From Anatilimnocola aggregata (GTDB taxonomy: Bacteria; Planctomycetota; Planctomycetia; Pirellulales; Pirellulaceae), in assembly GCF_007747655.1 (NCBI RefSeq), contig NZ_CP036274.1:1674001-1738000 (forward strand): 64,000 nt of DNA, written 5' to 3'. The translations under genes and the position numbers were made by a program. The notes beneath the pieces were generated by a model. It did not search any database. It had not been told where the DNA came from and saw nothing but the letters and a program-made list of their open reading frames with translations. Positions 63,501 to 64,000 of the stretch are shown here, piece by piece (position 1 is the stretch's first letter; each line of letters begins with the position of its first letter).

Positions 63501-64000
63501 CTTACTCGGACAATTGCGCAAGCTGGTCTCCGATCAATTGAAAGCAGCCGATGCGGAACAATCGACAGCGCTCGACGATCAATTGACACGCACGGTATTG
63601 CTACCTGCCGGTGGCATGCTCTCTGCTTTAATTGGTGGTGGCGATGGCCGGACGCGATTACTCGCGCAGTTGGAACGCGACAGTCGCACGCTGGTGCTAC
63701 GACAACTCGAATCGCTCGATATCGCCGCGGTGCTTGCCGAAGGGGCCGCCATCGATCCGCAACTTGCAGCCGATTGGCGAACGCTCGTCGAACAAGCGCA
63801 GCCTCGTTGGCAAGGGACTGCGGCTGAACGTCGGTTCCTTTGCGTGTTACCCGAGCGCTCACAAGCCTCGCGCGATCCGCAGCTGTGGCAGAAGAGTCTG
63901 CAATCGACTTCGTTCCGCGAAGCACCTGCGCTTGTCGATGCACCGGGAGCCGATCTATTGTTGTGTTTCGATCTCGGTCCTCTTACCACCAACGATGTCC
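60529..64000 (+). CDS. Ser/Thr protein kinase fused to a tubulin/FtsZ-like domain (open at right edge)
   Basis: From GTG 60529 (AAGGAAG upstream) the frame is open to the window end, at least 1157 residues. The kinase (about 14-275) has a Gly loop VGAGGYGEV (21-29), Lys43 in AIKF, catalytic HLD (138-140, Arg of HRD replaced by Leu), DVKPEN and DFG (157-159). A Pro/Ala-rich linker leads to a domain beginning PTLLIGLGGIGGKVLGRL (about 385-402). That matches the Tubulin-like family (Pfam Tubulin_2), with the GTP-binding GSGGGTGSG at about 529-537. The rest is helical. The protein combines kinase signalling with a putative GTP-dependent cytoskeletal domain. The C-terminus is not visible. Confidence 0.85.
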   Translation, partial: MPAVLRKASEPIPGYRLVQRVGAGGYGEVWTAEAPGGLIKAIKFVYGLLDEDRGSREMKALQRIKGVRHPFLLSIERIEIIDGQLIFVTELADNSLKDRFDQCRKEGRPGIPRDELLQHLRDTADALDYMNEHHTLQHLDVKPENLLLVGGRVKVADFGLVKDLHEAAASMMGGLTPIYAPPEVFEGRPTKFSDQYSLAIVYQEMLSGVLPFPGKTAAQLAAQHLNARPRMAALPEADQQVIGRSLSKNPNERFANCREMVAALNKATQQIVAARMTHARSELMNEMGRHITQGATQAHNAAPATHQPAAPETPLPPLSYATEAARTPDQMLASLDEASQQADSIQEDNRLVASADDLHVDLKQRLQTTDVPPPEFDVLNWSPQPTLLIGLGGIGGKVLGRLKQIFAETPHGAPLQTLVLDSDRRESLENCPSSPGTTFRPDDFMHLPLRRSSDYRDDSRRMLEWLGRRWLYNIPRSQQTEGLRPLGRLAMVDHADEIWKSFRTSLQRLARPIPGSDQPQTPRVIVVAGSGGGTGSGMVIDIVVGLQQLFDELKLNASDLSVVLAHTTPRTAAGVQLATANTCALLAEWQHQLRAGGQFPGDPACGLTPRTIDRPPRTRLIHMGEELSNEDFDTACDSLADLIALEVSTPVDNFFRATAAADLVKSSASTQAQFRTSGLVRVGFTRDDLAARAVRHLCFSLVERWLGKPKSQESIRASSAAKSTNILPSRQTQSGTDCRMKEAFLDLQAQKQATAWGLDTETLIKQLIEFAGSQLGGNPDSFFQELTQTLAKEAGTASPVQRWLATTTELFGPRTSEAVAPGQEKGVPALVQATEAALKERINALSATLKAWLLHYLDDPQHRLYASQKSLGWFQAHCRSMLDQLRDVRRRIAQETGSLEQYLVALPTDWKKAKASVKKAQGPDPDHAFQQFCRLRLQDFAAQLAGKIVQAMQGTLSSAGDLLVDLHRELQFLASVFDDQEESGAVPATPALLGQLRKLVSDQLKAADAEQSTALDDQLTRTVLLPAGGMLSALIGGGDGRTRLLAQLERDSRTLVLRQLESLDIAAVLAEGAAIDPQLAADWRTLVEQAQPRWQGTAAERRFLCVLPERSQASRDPQLWQKSLQSTSFREAPALVDAPGADLLLCFDLGPLTTNDV

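Overview
The window looks like a Planctomycetota chromosome, most likely of the Pirellula/Gemmata kind. The evidence is the gene style: an ECF sigma factor overlapping a FecR/LamG membrane protein, many secreted or Tat-exported catabolic proteins (sialidase, esterases, NHL and WD40 propellers, a PQQ-type propeller), zinc-ribbon membrane proteins, HEAT lipoproteins and a very large Ser/Thr kinase fusion. Species assignment and base composition were not computed.

Positions 1-7650 are accessory DNA. From the left there is a UvrD-type helicase cut by the window edge (minus strand), two gene fragments in opposite orientation that both stop near 780, and a phage-like lysis cassette (small membrane protein, Rz-like i-spanin, and an Rz1-like lipoprotein o-spanin embedded in another frame). 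Next comes a tightly packed minus-strand operon that looks like an ABC-three-component (ABC-3C) conflict system: a nuclease-like/CTD protein, a middle component and a Rad50-like ATPase. It is followed by a hairpin, a 3' fragment of tRNA-Phe that looks like an attachment site, a divergent tyrosine recombinase, helically phased repeats upstream of it, and an intact tRNA-Ser(CGA).

From about 7.9 kb to the right edge the genes look like stable chromosome. They include a LutA-like protein, a TolC-type efflux protein, an NSS symporter with its 42-residue MetS-type subunit, a GspE-like ATPase, an Mla lipid-transport set (permease, ATPase, MCE protein), phosphofructokinase, sialidase, RibD, threonine ammonia-lyase, a run of secreted proteins, an M48 protease, a Gfo/Idh/MocA oxidoreductase, an RNase HII-like protein, fructose-1,6-bisphosphatase, the sigma/FecR pair, an HpnN-like RND exporter, MiaB, an orphan adenine methyltransferase of the type ISP/IIG kind, an RluA-type pseudouridine synthase, ribulose-phosphate epimerase, a catalytically degenerate histidine-phosphatase-fold protein, AccD, MsrA, quinoprotein and WD40 propellers, a FliN-like protein, a thioredoxin/YHS protein, and a kinase fused to a tubulin/FtsZ-like domain that runs off the right edge. 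Central carbon enzymes (Pfk, Fbp, Rpe) are scattered rather than clustered.

The strongest candidates for new biology are the ABC-3C operon lying 9-bp-overlapped and tail to tail with a nested spanin pair, the kinase-tubulin fusion, the orphan methyltransferase, the RNase HII-like protein with a DEDE-type active site, and the phosphatase-fold protein lacking its catalytic histidines. Several intergenic inverted repeats look like dispersed genomic repeats. Family assignments come from reading motifs; no database search was possible.
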